Source of the DNA: Hominisplanchenecus murintestinalis
GTDB taxonomy: Bacteria; Bacillota; Clostridia; Lachnospirales; Lachnospiraceae
Assembly (NCBI GenBank): GCA_004793585.1
Contig: SRZB01000002.1
Location: 186,001 to 250,000 of the forward strand
Reading direction: 5' to 3'
Length of the DNA: 64,000 nt
Part shown: positions 54,156-63,579 of the stretch, piece by piece
Position numbering within the stretch: the stretch's first letter is position 1
Layout of the letters: every line of letters begins with the position of its first letter
The notes under the pieces: generated by a model
The model's database searches: none
Told to the model about the DNA's origin: nothing
Seen by the model: only the letters and a program-made list of their open reading frames with translations
Made by a program: the position numbers and the translations under genes

Positions 54156-54542
54156 CTACATCAAGACGGCACTATCAATATTTGTAAATACTCTCTGTTT
54201 CATATCTTCCTGGGACATGGTGGTCACCACCACATTATTGGGGACATTTACAATGAATACGCCTTTCGCTCCGATAACAGCCAGTTCCCTGGCTCCTTTC
54301 TTCCTTGCGCCTTCCACTGCATTCTCCAAATCATTCATAAGACGGCTGTCCATGTCAATCCCCCGCTCTTCCAAACGCTTTGCGGCATGTTTGGAAAAAT
54401 TCAGGCTCTCCCCGGCCCGCTCCTGAAGCATTGTCTGAAAATCAAGCCCGGTTCCTTTTTTCGCCTGCTGTGCCGTTCTGGCAGGCTGAGCGGAAATATC
54501 GGTCTGGACGATTCCCAGGTTTCCTAACCGATTCATGTCCAT
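54156..54542 (-). CDS. TIGR02530-type flagellar operon protein
   Basis: About 128 residues with the family core LNFSKHAAKRLEERGIDMDS and GVFIVNVPNNVVVTTMSQED. It always lies between flgD and flgE in Firmicutes and may be a hook assembly helper; the activity is unknown. An ATG at 54563 is in frame but has no ribosome site. Confidence 0.86.
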   Translation of the reverse strand: MDMNRLGNLGIVQTDISAQPARTAQQAKKGTGLDFQTMLQERAGESLNFSKHAAKRLEERGIDMDSRLMNDLENAVEGARKKGARELAVIGAKGVFIVNVPNNVVVTTMSQEDMKQRVFTNIDSAVLM

Positions 54543-54593
54543 AGTTCCTTCCTTTCCAGCCATCCGCTTTTAATAACTGCTCCCTCTCAAACG

Positions 54594-55136
54594 CTAAACT
54601 TTCTCAGTGCCGGTATCATCTTTGTTGCCGCTGTCCTCTTCGTCATCTTTACCGTCTGTATCAGGCTCTTTATACGGATCATCTAATTTCCCTACTCCTA
54701 ATATATAAGACATAGAATAATCTTTTGGATCATTCTCCAGCCGGATAGTAGGCATCCCGCTTGTAAAGTCTACAGATACTACCTTGCCATATTTTACCCC
54801 TACCGGAGTCTCGCGTCCTGCCGCATCTTTCTCTGTGACTGCTACGGTTATTTCCTGCCCAATCATGCTTGCCGCATAGGTCTGCGTAGAAACTGCGGTA
54901 GAATTATCTATCGCCTCCGTCATGGTAGTCATGGCCTGCATCATTCCCATCTGAACCATCTGCGCCATCATATCGCCGCTGTCCATAGGATTTGTCATAT
55001 CCTGATTCTGGAGCTGGACTGCCATGAGCTGAAAATAATCTGACATGCTCAGGGTATTCTTATCCGTCGTTGCCGCTGTAAATGTACTGCCTGCATACGG
55101 ATTACTTGCCACTCCAACTGATGATAAGTCTGCCAT
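54594..55136 (-). CDS. flgD: Hook cap protein FlgD
   Basis: 180 residues: the conserved SMSDYFQLMAVQLQNQDMTN then PMDSGDMMAQMVQMGMMQAM, and the beta domain (MIGQEITVAVTEKDAAGRET, TIRLENDPK). The tail is Asp/Glu-rich. Caps the growing hook. Confidence 0.93.
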   Translation of the reverse strand: MADLSSVGVASNPYAGSTFTAATTDKNTLSMSDYFQLMAVQLQNQDMTNPMDSGDMMAQMVQMGMMQAMTTMTEAIDNSTAVSTQTYAASMIGQEITVAVTEKDAAGRETPVGVKYGKVVSVDFTSGMPTIRLENDPKDYSMSYILGVGKLDDPYKEPDTDGKDDEEDSGNKDDTGTEKV

Positions 55137-55160
55137 TGTATTCCCCTTTCTGTTCGTATG

Positions 55161-56270
55161 TTAAATTAATCCCAGCCGAAGCTGCTGCATAAAGGAATCT
55201 GTTTCCTTGTTTTCTTTTCTCTGTTCTTGCTGCTGCCTCTCCCTGCCGCTTTCCTGGTTCTGCTCATAGTAAGCTCCCTCTTCACTCGGCTGGTATGGCT
55301 GTACAACGGTTTCCTGCCCTGTGCGCTCCTCCAGAATTGCTGCAATTTCTCCGCTTCTCTGACTTAAGAGCTCCAGTGTCCTGGTGTTTGTTGCCATAAT
55401 AGACACAACTGCTTTTCCTGCCTCATAGGTCATGCGTATCGTAAGCTTTCCCAGTGATGCCGGTTCCAGCTCCAGGGTTAGCGTCCCGTTATCCGCAGGC
55501 ATCCGCGCTGCCATCGTTTTAGCGATATCCGGTGCCAGAGTATTTTCTGTCGTCTTTACCGGAACAGAAATGTCTTTCACTGCCGCAGTTTCAGCTTGTG
55601 CTTCCTGCCGGATATCATTTCCTGACGCCTGTACTGCTGTCTCTGCCTGGAACATTCCCTCTTCGTGGGGACGATTTCCAGCCTCTTTTACAACATTCGC
55701 TTCTGCTCTTCCTGAAACTGTCTCTGCTTTTGCAGCAGGCATATCTGTCTGCTCATGTACGGAAACTGTTTGAACATTTCCTTCTACAGACTGCATTGGC
55801 ATATTTTCCGCCGGCTTTTCTTCTGCCTGGCTTACAAATACTCCTTCCACACCATACACGCCCGCAGCGCCGTCATCCTCAACTGCTGCGACTTCCTCCG
55901 GCAACTCGAGAAGCTCTGTCTCATTCAGCAGATAAGCTGCTCCCAGCATCTGTGCCGTCAATACCTCTTCGGCGCCTGTTTCCTGGGTTTCTGATACACT
56001 TTCCGCTTTCTTATCCCCTGTTTGCTGAGACTCTGTTTTCTCTGTCTGCGCTGCCTTGCTGTCTCCTGCTTCTTTTGTGTCTTGTTTTCCTTCTGACTGA
56101 ACCGTATCTTTCTTATTTTCTGTTTCATCCACGGCGTTCTGCCTTTCCTGGAGAAGTCTCTCAAAAATGCCCTCCACGCCTGCTGAAGCACTCTCCTTGC
56201 TGCCTGCCTTATTTGTACTCCCGGTGCCCTGCATGCGGTTAAAGGACTGCACTCTTTCGGTCCCTGTCAT
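55161..56270 (-). CDS. fliK: Hook-length control protein FliK
   Basis: 369 residues: a disordered Glu/Thr/Gln-rich ruler (1-235), then the C-terminal switch domain (TLTLELEPASLGKLTIRMTY, VVSIMATNTRTLELLSQRSG). It is exported, measures the hook and acts on FlhB. A second FliK-like gene lies at 27136. Confidence 0.92.
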   Translation of the reverse strand: MTGTERVQSFNRMQGTGSTNKAGSKESASAGVEGIFERLLQERQNAVDETENKKDTVQSEGKQDTKEAGDSKAAQTEKTESQQTGDKKAESVSETQETGAEEVLTAQMLGAAYLLNETELLELPEEVAAVEDDGAAGVYGVEGVFVSQAEEKPAENMPMQSVEGNVQTVSVHEQTDMPAAKAETVSGRAEANVVKEAGNRPHEEGMFQAETAVQASGNDIRQEAQAETAAVKDISVPVKTTENTLAPDIAKTMAARMPADNGTLTLELEPASLGKLTIRMTYEAGKAVVSIMATNTRTLELLSQRSGEIAAILEERTGQETVVQPYQPSEEGAYYEQNQESGRERQQQEQRKENKETDSFMQQLRLGLI

Positions 56271-56329
56271 CTTTTTCCCTCCTTTCTTTATATTATATGT
56301 ATATAATCAACAGGTTGCCCTGAGATTAC

Positions 56330-56770
56330 CTATGTTTCACCAAGCCCCCGTATGACAAACTCTTCAATAAAAGATTCTTCCTCTTTTGCGGCGGCCTTAT
56401 TGTATTCCTCAACTTTCTTTTCTTTCAGCTTTTCAAATTTAGAAGTATCTGTCTTTGCCTCAATAACCTCTTCTTTTTTTTTCTGCTCTTTTATCTGCAG
56501 CTCTTTCAGCTTTTCTTTCTCGGTGTCAATGCATTCCTCCATACGGGAAATACATATGTCAAACATTTTGAAATCTTCTATAGAAGCGCCTGTTGATTTT
56601 TTCTTATCAAAGTCTGAACCATATTCTGCCAGTCTCTGATTCAGCTGATTAATCTCCTCTTGCTTCCGGTTTACACTCTGGAGAATTGCCGCGTGCTGCA
56701 CCTTTAGGTCATCTAGCACCTGGCTCTTATATCTCAGTACCGTTTCCAGACGATATTGAAATTTCTTCAT
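56330..56770 (-). CDS. fliJ: Flagellar export protein FliJ
   Basis: 146 residues, one long coiled coil (KKFQYRLETVLRYKSQVLDD start; Glu/Lys heptads to the end). FliJ sits in the FliI ring centre and links to FlhA. Start at 56770 by GAGGAAA and the family N-terminus; the frame to 56803 is an over-extension. Confidence 0.9.
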   Translation of the reverse strand: MKKFQYRLETVLRYKSQVLDDLKVQHAAILQSVNRKQEEINQLNQRLAEYGSDFDKKKSTGASIEDFKMFDICISRMEECIDTEKEKLKELQIKEQKKKEEVIEAKTDTSKFEKLKEKKVEEYNKAAAKEEESFIEEFVIRGLGET

Positions 56771-56864
56771 GCTTTCCTCTTTCTGACGCACTTGCTGCGT
56801 CATCCTGGTAGATTTGGAAGGTTACTTCCAAACTTTTCTCTTTCTCACGCATTTACTGCATCAT

Positions 56865-58166
56865 CTATCCTACAATACGCTCCATTAACTGTACGATTTC
56901 ATCATAAGAGAATTTTTCTTCTATCCCCTGCATTAGAAAAGCGTTGATTCTGTTGATTTTTGATACCGCCTCATCTAATGCGGCGTTTGTTCCTTTTTTA
57001 TAAGCGCCAATCGCGATAAGGTCTGCATTTTTCTGATAAAGACTCAACATATTCCGAAACTTTGACGCTGTATCGTGATGTCCCCGTGATACAATTTCAA
57101 CCATAAGACGAGATATACTCGCTCCAATGTCTATGGCCGGAAAATGATTCTCATTTGCCAGCTGACGGCTCAGCACAATATGCCCGTCCAGAATACCCCT
57201 GACAGTATCGGCAATCGGCTCGTTTGTATCATCACCCTCTACCAAAACTGTGTAAACTCCGGTAATAGAACCTTTGCCAAAATTACCGCTTCGCTCTAAA
57301 AGTTTCGGAAACTCTGCATAAATTGAGGGAGTATATCCCCTTGCAATAGGCGGTTCCCCAATCGCAAGCCCAATCTCCCTCTGTGCCATGGCATATCGTG
57401 TCAGAGAATCCATCATCAAAAGCACATCATACCCCTGGTCTTTGAAATACTCTGCGATTGTAGTCGCCACTAAAGGACATTTCATCCGAAGCATGGCGGG
57501 CTGGTCGGATGTCGCCACCACCAGTACGGAACGGCGCATTCCCTCTTCACCCAAATCCTTTTGCATAAATTCCAAAACCTCACGGCCTCGCTCCCCTACC
57601 AGGGCAATCACATTAATATCTGTCTTGACATTCCTTGCAATCATGCCCATCAAGGTACTTTTTCCAACGCCCGAGCCTGCGAAAATTCCTATTCTCTGTC
57701 CTTTTCCAATTGTATTCAGGCCATCAATGGCCTTAATGCCAAACTCCAGCCGCTCTCTGATGGGCGGTCTGGTCAGCGGATTTGTATAGTTACTATTAAC
57801 TGTATAATATTTGAACGCCTCAAACTTTCCCTTATCATCTATTGGCTCGCCCAAGGCATTGATAATCCTGCCTTTCAGAAAGTCTCCTACAGGAACCCTC
57901 AGCTTATGCTTTGTATTCCGCACAAAACTCCCTGATGTGATGCCGCCCATATCTTCATATGTCATGAGCTGGATTCTGTCACCTTTAAATCCTACAACTT
58001 CAGCAGGTATCTGTCGGTTCTGCTCTTCATTGTATATCATTACAATGTCACCAATGCTTGACTTTCCTCCTGAAGCTTCCATAGACATTCCCACTACATT
58101 TTCAATCTTTCCAATGTGGCTCACTGTCTCAGCTTTCATGACCTGCTGTGTTACTTTTTCAAACAT
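56865..58166 (-). CDS. fliI: Flagellum-specific ATPase FliI
   Basis: 433 residues, F1-beta-like. Walker A GSGVGKST at 164-171, Walker B VLLMMDSLTRYAMAQ, and EPPIARGYTPSIYAEFPKLL, the type III ATPase signature. The N-terminal beta barrel (GDIVMIYNEEQ, QIPAEVVGFKGDRI) is normal. Powers early export with FliH and FliJ. Confidence 0.96.
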   Translation of the reverse strand: MFEKVTQQVMKAETVSHIGKIENVVGMSMEASGGKSSIGDIVMIYNEEQNRQIPAEVVGFKGDRIQLMTYEDMGGITSGSFVRNTKHKLRVPVGDFLKGRIINALGEPIDDKGKFEAFKYYTVNSNYTNPLTRPPIRERLEFGIKAIDGLNTIGKGQRIGIFAGSGVGKSTLMGMIARNVKTDINVIALVGERGREVLEFMQKDLGEEGMRRSVLVVATSDQPAMLRMKCPLVATTIAEYFKDQGYDVLLMMDSLTRYAMAQREIGLAIGEPPIARGYTPSIYAEFPKLLERSGNFGKGSITGVYTVLVEGDDTNEPIADTVRGILDGHIVLSRQLANENHFPAIDIGASISRLMVEIVSRGHHDTASKFRNMLSLYQKNADLIAIGAYKKGTNAALDEAVSKINRINAFLMQGIEEKFSYDEIVQLMERIVG

Positions 58167-58172
58167 ACCCGG

Positions 58173-58994
58173 CTAAACCCTCACATTTCCCAAGATATCT
58201 TTCAAATTTTCCATCTGGGTATTTACACTTACATCAATGATTTCATCCGGCATTTCTATGATACAATTGCCCGGCTCCTCCTGCTCCATCACAACAAACT
58301 TAATATTGTTCGATAAATGCATGAGTTCCTGAACCATATTTGCATCCGCTTCTATCATCATATCATAATCATATTTACCCATGTAAATTTTTACCCATTC
58401 TTTTTTCTTGAGTTTTTCCGTAGCGGCAACAATCATCCGTTTAATAACTTCACCGCTAGATTTCAAGCTGATATGCATAACTTTTTCTGCAATTGCAATA
58501 GAACAGTCTTTCAACTCCTCAAGATATTTTTCCAGGACTGTCTCTTTCGCCCGGCTTACATCCTTCAGGGCTGTTTCCATTTCCCTGTGAAACTTGGAAG
58601 TTTCTGCATCCATCTCGGCTTTATAGTCAGAATAAGCCTTGCTTTGTCCTTCACGGAATCCAATCTCATAACCTTCTTCCTGACCGCGGCGCAAAGCTTC
58701 TTCTTTCATTCTCTCTGCCTCAGCCCGGGCTTCCTGCAGGATTGCCTCTGCCTCTTCCTGTACCTCTGCCAGATAACGCTCTTTTTCTTTTTCCTTCAGG
58801 TCTTCCTGCTCTTCTTCACATTCTTCTTCGGGAAGCGCTTCTTCTGCAGAAGTGTTCAGGTAAAAATCCGGAAAAACCGGACTTTTACCTTTTCCATTTG
58901 TATCTGCCGCCATAGAAGGAAGTTCAAACGATTTTACTCCCACGGACTGTGAAACAATCCCTGCTTTTATGATACGGCTAGACGAGAATGTCAT
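58173..58994 (-). CDS. fliH: Flagellar export stalk protein FliH
   Basis: About 273 residues. An acidic helical middle (residues 65-150, Glu/Lys-rich coiled coil EERYLA-type), then the C-terminal globular domain (CSIAIAEKVMHISLKSSGEV, FVVMEQEEPGNCIIEMPDEI). The ATG at 58994 has GGGAGG 8 bases upstream inside the fliG end; a GTG at 59000 is also in frame. Confidence 0.9.
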   Translation of the reverse strand: MTFSSSRIIKAGIVSQSVGVKSFELPSMAADTNGKGKSPVFPDFYLNTSAEEALPEEECEEEQEDLKEKEKERYLAEVQEEAEAILQEARAEAERMKEEALRRGQEEGYEIGFREGQSKAYSDYKAEMDAETSKFHREMETALKDVSRAKETVLEKYLEELKDCSIAIAEKVMHISLKSSGEVIKRMIVAATEKLKKKEWVKIYMGKYDYDMMIEADANMVQELMHLSNNIKFVVMEQEEPGNCIIEMPDEIIDVSVNTQMENLKDILGNVRV

Positions 58995-60024
58995 CGTCAC
59001 TGCCTCCCTTCTTGATAATTACCTCTCCCTGTTCTTCGAGATCCCTGATAAGCGTGACGATACGCTGCTGCGCTTCCTCTACTTCTTTCAATCTTACATT
59101 TGTAGTAATCTCCAAATCCTCACGGACGCTGTCAGCCATACGTTTGGACATGTTTTCGAAGAAAATATCCTTCATCTCATCAGATGCAGTCTTAAGCGCA
59201 TACACCACATCTTTAACATCACAATCTCTAATAAACCGCTGAACAGAACGGCTGTCCATTCCAAGAATATCCTCAAATACAAACATTTTGTCGCGGATAC
59301 TCTTTGCAAGATTCGGATTCCGTTTATCCAGCTCTTCAAAAATCCTCCGCTCATTACCGCGGTCTACATGGTTCATCACATCAGCCACATAATCCACACC
59401 ACCCAGATTTGTGTTATCCGTGCTCGTGGTGATAGCTGAAAACTTACGGCGCATTTCTTCTTCTACAATCGCAATGGCCTCAGGCGAAACTCTATCCATT
59501 CCGGCCACGTTTTCTAATGCCGCAATCCTTTTGCTCTCTGGAAGCTGCTCCAAAATCTTTGCCGCCTGATCTGGATCCATATAAGAAATAATCAGGGCGA
59601 TTACCTGCGAACGCTCATTCTGCAGCAGTGACAATACAGCTTTCGGATCCCCTTTCATAAAGAAGCTGAACGGCCTGGACTGAAGTGTTCTGGATACTTT
59701 ATCCAGAAGCCCTGCGGCAGCAGTACTTCCAAAAGCTTTTTCCAGTACGTCACGGGCATATTCCATACCGCCATCTGTCATCATCTTATGCGCAAGGCAG
59801 AACTTATAAAACTCATCCAGTGTATCCTCTACCTGTTTATTGTCTGCCTTTCCCATGCCTGCCACTGCATAGGTAAGTTCTTCTATTTCCTGTTCACTCA
59901 GATACTTATAAATCTGAGACGCCCTGTCTGATCCAAGGGAGACAACTACGAGGGCGGCTTTCTCTCTACTGCTCAAGCTTTTTACATCTTCTGCAAATTC
60001 ATTTAATTCTGCCTGCTTGTCCAT
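58978..60024 (-). CDS. fliG: Flagellar motor switch protein FliG
   Basis: About 348 residues. FliG-N (SLSSREKAALVVVSLGSDRA), FliG-M with the EHPQ-like site (LQNERSQVIALIISYMDPDQ, AAKILEQLPESKR), and FliG-C with the torque helix (VFEDILGMDSRSVQRFIRDC). The ATG at 60024 has GAGGGG 8 bases upstream; 60030 and 60033 also fit. Confidence 0.95.
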   Translation of the reverse strand: MDKQAELNEFAEDVKSLSSREKAALVVVSLGSDRASQIYKYLSEQEIEELTYAVAGMGKADNKQVEDTLDEFYKFCLAHKMMTDGGMEYARDVLEKAFGSTAAAGLLDKVSRTLQSRPFSFFMKGDPKAVLSLLQNERSQVIALIISYMDPDQAAKILEQLPESKRIAALENVAGMDRVSPEAIAIVEEEMRRKFSAITTSTDNTNLGGVDYVADVMNHVDRGNERRIFEELDKRNPNLAKSIRDKMFVFEDILGMDSRSVQRFIRDCDVKDVVYALKTASDEMKDIFFENMSKRMADSVREDLEITTNVRLKEVEEAQQRIVTLIRDLEEQGEVIIKKGGSDDDILV

Positions 60025-60039
60025 AGTCATCACCCCTCA

Positions 60040-61722
60040 TCATTCATCATTTTCTTTCAGCCAGCTCTGGAGAAGCTTCGCTGCAATCTGCGGGTTGCGC
60101 TCCACAAATTCATTCACATTCTCTTTCAGTTTCATCCCGCGGCGCATACTCATGTTAAAGTTTGCTTCTTCGTCGGCAAAACCATCATCAAAATCATCCA
60201 TACCTGCCCCGCCTGCCACACTTTCACCGGGACGAACCGGGAAATCATCATTTTCATTACTGAGAACTGAAACCGGAAGATCGTCTTCTGTCATATCTTC
60301 TAATCCTTCTGCCTTGTGCTTTCTCTTTCCTCTGCGAAGCAGCAGGAAAAGTACAAGAAGAAGCAGTACTGCCAATGCCACCGCGCCTGCTATGATAATC
60401 GGAAGCCAATTCATTCCCTCGCCCGGTTCATCCGGCTCGTCTGTAGAAGAATCGCCCGACTCTGCGGTTCCGTCTGCCCCATTGATCGGCACGCGTATAA
60501 TTGATACTTTCTGGTCTGCATCCTCCTGGGAAATCCCGGCGGAATTTGCTATCAAATCAATCAAATCATTTTCTGATACCCTGGTATCATCCGTATCAAT
60601 CACAACGCCTACGGTAAGATTCTCCAGATATCCCGGATCCACCTGTTTCTGTTCTTTCAAAACATCATACAGCCATTCCCTTGACGCACTTCCGTCTGAA
60701 TATCCATTATTATCCCCGTCGTCATCGTCATCGTTTGTATATCTGGGGGTATCTGCATTTGCGTCTGTACCAACGATTCCCCCATTGCCCTGTGAACCAA
60801 TCAACGACTGCTCGCCCTGCAGATCCTCCCGCTGAAGCAGTCCGGTTTTATCATCTTCATCATTTTTTTCAGGAACCTTATACTGTGTGTATTCCTGAAG
60901 CACCCTTTCTACATTCAGGGTTCCTTTTACTGATACAGCTACATTCTCCTGCCCATAAAGCCTTCCGAGAACACGACGGATGTTCGTTGCAATATTGTTC
61001 TCAATCATGCTTTCCAAAGCTGTCCGATCCTGCGAAGTTCCAACATCCGTATCAGAACTTCCTGCTCCTACCTCAAGCATCGTGTTTGCATCAAAGACAG
61101 AAACATTCGTAAATGTCATTCCCTGGACAGACCTTGCCACCAGATTTTTAACAGCCGACGCTTTTTTCTCCGACAGCTCGGACTCACCGTTCATGGTTAT
61201 CACCACAGAAGCCGATGCTTCTGCCGCTGACGTATCCTCTATCGCGTATCTTTGCGTCGTGCCCGGCGAAATTGTCACCTTCGCATCTGTAACGCCTTCA
61301 AACAGACGAATAGTCGCCCCCAGGCGATCCTGCAGCTCATACAATGTATATTGCTCTTTATCTGACTCCGTAGTCATAATCCCCGTGTTCTCACGACGCA
61401 TGTCATATGTAAAGCCGCTTTTCGGATATCCCTTGCTGAGCAAATCTACACGAAGCTGGTTCTCCTGGGACTGAGGTACTTTAATCGTACCGCTCTGGGC
61501 ATCATAACGGTAATCCACGCCCGATTCGTTCAGAAGCCCCGCTACTTCCTGAGCCTCCTCCTGATTCATTCCGGTAAACAGGGTACTGTAATCTGTATTC
61601 TTAGTCAGGTTCAGCAATATTACAGCAGCCACAACAATAACCAGCATGCCGGCCGTAAGCCCTATTACCAATTTCCTTGTTTTCTCTGATAATTTTTGCC
61701 AATTTTCTTTTAGATTCTGCAC
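60040..61722 (-). CDS. fliF: MS-ring protein FliF
   Basis: About 560 residues. A membrane helix near the N-terminus (LVIGLTAGMLVIVVAAVILL), ring-building motifs (DYSTLFTGMNQEEAQEVAGL, AKVTISPGTTQRYAIEDTSA), a second membrane helix near 450 (LPIIIAGAVALAVLLLLVLF) and the FliG-binding tail (NPQIAAKLLQSWLKEND). The start is uncertain: GTG at 61722 has AAAGG 12 bases upstream; TTG at 61734 is too close to it. Confidence 0.95.
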   Translation of the reverse strand: MQNLKENWQKLSEKTRKLVIGLTAGMLVIVVAAVILLNLTKNTDYSTLFTGMNQEEAQEVAGLLNESGVDYRYDAQSGTIKVPQSQENQLRVDLLSKGYPKSGFTYDMRRENTGIMTTESDKEQYTLYELQDRLGATIRLFEGVTDAKVTISPGTTQRYAIEDTSAAEASASVVITMNGESELSEKKASAVKNLVARSVQGMTFTNVSVFDANTMLEVGAGSSDTDVGTSQDRTALESMIENNIATNIRRVLGRLYGQENVAVSVKGTLNVERVLQEYTQYKVPEKNDEDDKTGLLQREDLQGEQSLIGSQGNGGIVGTDANADTPRYTNDDDDDGDNNGYSDGSASREWLYDVLKEQKQVDPGYLENLTVGVVIDTDDTRVSENDLIDLIANSAGISQEDADQKVSIIRVPINGADGTAESGDSSTDEPDEPGEGMNWLPIIIAGAVALAVLLLLVLFLLLRRGKRKHKAEGLEDMTEDDLPVSVLSNENDDFPVRPGESVAGGAGMDDFDDGFADEEANFNMSMRRGMKLKENVNEFVERNPQIAAKLLQSWLKENDE

Positions 61723-61754
61723 ATCCGTTACCAACCTTTAACTAATTTCGCTCA

Positions 61755-62087
61755 TTACAGACTTATCTTCATAAGTTCATTATAAGTTTCTACCGCTTTA
61801 TTCCGAAGCGATATCAAGACATCCAAACTGAGTGCAGCTTTCGCTTCTGCTATTGGAAGCGTATGCGCATCATCTAACTGCCCTGTTGACAGCAAATACT
61901 TCTTTCTTTCCACATCAAGCTCCGTTTCCTTTACCTGGTCTATTGCATTCTTGAAAATATCCGAAAATGAGGATATGCCGCTGCTTTCTGATAATGCTTC
62001 AGCTGTTCCCGCTGTTCCGAGAGTCTTCCCAATGCCCTCAAGTGACCCCCACATATTCATAGGGTTAATAAAAGATGTCCCTTCCAT
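61755..62087 (-). CDS. fliE: Hook-basal body protein FliE
   Basis: 110 residues: SFSDIFKNAIDQVKETELDV, and EAKAALSLDVLISLRNKAVE then TYNELMKISL, the FliE C-terminal hallmark. Links MS-ring to rod. Confidence 0.94.
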   Translation of the reverse strand: MEGTSFINPMNMWGSLEGIGKTLGTAGTAEALSESSGISSFSDIFKNAIDQVKETELDVERKKYLLSTGQLDDAHTLPIAEAKAALSLDVLISLRNKAVETYNELMKISL

Positions 62088-62150
62088 TTTAGATGTCCTC
62101 CTGTATTTTTATAATAGTGTTGTTATGATTCACCAAACGGCATCCGCCAC

Positions 62151-62552
62151 TTAAAACGGCTTAGCCGCCGCCTGCAGCCGGCTGATATCATTATTAATAG
62201 AGTTAAGCATATACTGATATTCAAGCGCCGTCCGCACTAAATCTACCTGCTCTTGATCCATATCCACGTTATTATCGTCAAGCCGCGTGGACTCGTTATA
62301 TGTAGTATACAAACGCGGGCGGGATGAATCAATCGCATCTGCCATCATATTTCGCCTCTCCCACTTATTCCCTCCGGACAAATCAGCCTTCGACAGCTTC
62401 GACGCCAGCTCTTCCTCAAAAGTCACAAACTGCGACTTAAACCCCGGAGTATCATTATTTGCAATATTGTTTAATGTAACCGTCTGCCTTGTCCAAAGAT
62501 TATCAAGCACTCTCTCTGTCAAGGCAATTCCATTTCCATAGATTCCTGCCAT
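62151..62552 (-). CDS. flgB: Proximal rod protein FlgB
   Basis: About 133 residues: LTERVLDNLWTRQTVTLNNI then ANNDTPGFKSQFVTFEEELA, and VDLVRTALEYQYMLNSIN. First gene of the fla operon. The ATG at 62552 has GGAG 6 bases upstream and the family length; the frame to 62633 would add 27 residues read from the leader. Confidence 0.92.
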   Translation of the reverse strand: MAGIYGNGIALTERVLDNLWTRQTVTLNNIANNDTPGFKSQFVTFEEELASKLSKADLSGGNKWERRNMMADAIDSSRPRLYTTYNESTRLDDNNVDMDQEQVDLVRTALEYQYMLNSINNDISRLQAAAKPF

Positions 62553-62640
62553 ATCAATCTCCATTCCGCCGCCGGCACCAGCGGCATAAATTATCATTTT
62601 TTTCTTATAAATATAAATAAAAAGCTTATACACGAAAATC

Positions 62641-62674
62641 GTTGGGTAAAACCTTTTTAAAAAATTAACCCAAC
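62641..62674 (-). promoter_or_regulatory. Inverted repeat at the start of the flgB leader
   Basis: GTTGGGT and ACCCAAC enclose an A/T-only 20-base loop, just downstream of the SigA -10 box. It can be an operator or a leader hairpin. The stretch 62553-62896 holds this, the flgB promoter and the terminator of the next gene; nothing else seen. Confidence 0.5.
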
Positions 62675-62685
62675 TGCTCTAGTTA

Positions 62686-62714
62686 ATTTTAGCCTTCCTT
62701 GATGCTTTTGTCAA
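62686..62714 (-). promoter_or_regulatory. SigA promoter of the fla operon
   Basis: TTGACA, 17 bases, TAAAAT on the minus strand, about 135 bases before flgB. Near-perfect housekeeping promoter. Confidence 0.82.
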
Positions 62715-62787
62715 CACTATTTTCCCTTTCCAAATCATACCAGTTTACTTTTCACCCTCTCTTAATATCTTTGTGAACGCTGTGTAA

Positions 62788-62826
62788 AACAGCCGTAACA
62801 TTTTCGCAAAAAACGTTACGGCTGTT
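62788..62826 (-). terminator. Rho-independent terminator after the 62897-63520 gene
   Basis: Perfect 12-base stem AACAGCCGTAAC/GTTACGGCTGTT with a 15-base loop, then TTTT-containing sequence on the minus strand. It separates this gene from the fla operon. Confidence 0.85.
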
Positions 62827-62896
62827 AAGTGAAACAATGTAATCTTTATTAGTTATTATCTACTATTTAAACTATCGCCTGCTAATCCATTTAGCC

Positions 62897-63520
62897 TCAA
62901 CCACGACTTGCATAATACTCATCAAAAAGTTTGCTTACCGCTGAATGTGTCTCATCACAGATCGATGGCAGAGAACCTCCCCACGCTGCTCCGGCTTGCT
63001 TAAACCCTTTCTCAACAGCAGCCTGCATCTCCTTCATTTTTTCAACGTCATCTCCGGCTACCGCCGCAGCAAAATCAAAAATTCTCTGAGATGTCTGAGA
63101 AACGCCCCAGAAACCGTTTTCTGAAATAGCTTCCTGCGCCTCTGCTTTCGTCTGCGCGTCAACAGTAAAATTGCCGCTGGCAATCGTCCTCCAGAAATCT
63201 CCGCCCTGTGCCATAGAAGCTGATATTCCCTGTTTCTGGAACATCTGAGTCATCATATTCGTAAAGCGGCTCATCTGGTTTGCCAAATCTTCTTTCAGGC
63301 TATTTACTAAAGACGCCCTCTCAGAAGCGCTCATTTTTGTTACATTTGCGTCACGGCTAAATTCCACTTTGTCTGTATCCGGCTCTGTCTTACCCTTAGA
63401 CGCCCCTGCCGTATTTTCCTTCTGTGCGGTGCCCTGAACTGCTGCAATTTCTTTGTCTGCTGAAACTGCCTGCATTGTCTGTGTATACTGGCGAACTGCC
63501 ATATCCTGATTAACCTGCAT
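62897..63520 (-). CDS. Sigma-28-controlled protein of unknown function
   Basis: 207 residues. N-terminus polar and Lys/Thr-rich, with no signal peptide (a possible flagellar export substrate). The centre has MSASERASLVNSLKEDLANQ and MTQMFQKQG. The C-terminal half is a compact helical domain: AQEAISENGFWGVSQTSQRI, FDFAAAVAGDDVEKM and AVEKGFKQAGAAWGGSLPSI. The start at 63520 has GAAGGGAG 7 bases upstream. Starts farther up (63619) are ruled out because a sigma-28-type promoter lies inside that stretch. No family was recognised with certainty. Confidence 0.75.
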   Translation of the reverse strand: MQVNQDMAVRQYTQTMQAVSADKEIAAVQGTAQKENTAGASKGKTEPDTDKVEFSRDANVTKMSASERASLVNSLKEDLANQMSRFTNMMTQMFQKQGISASMAQGGDFWRTIASGNFTVDAQTKAEAQEAISENGFWGVSQTSQRIFDFAAAVAGDDVEKMKEMQAAVEKGFKQAGAAWGGSLPSICDETHSAVSKLFDEYYASRG

Positions 63521-63579
63521 ATATCTGCTCCCTTCTGCCGTCATGCGGCATATAATATTTTTCTGGCTGCCTATGGAAT

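Noticed and set aside
58317-58952. 211-residue plus-strand frame opposite fliH
   Set aside because: Phe-rich translation arising from the Glu/Lys-rich fliH on the other strand.
62552-62679. c-di-GMP riboswitch in the flgB leader, as known in C. difficile
   Set aside because: The conserved GEMM core sequences (such as CACGCACAGGGCAAACC-type and the GNRA loop context) are not present.
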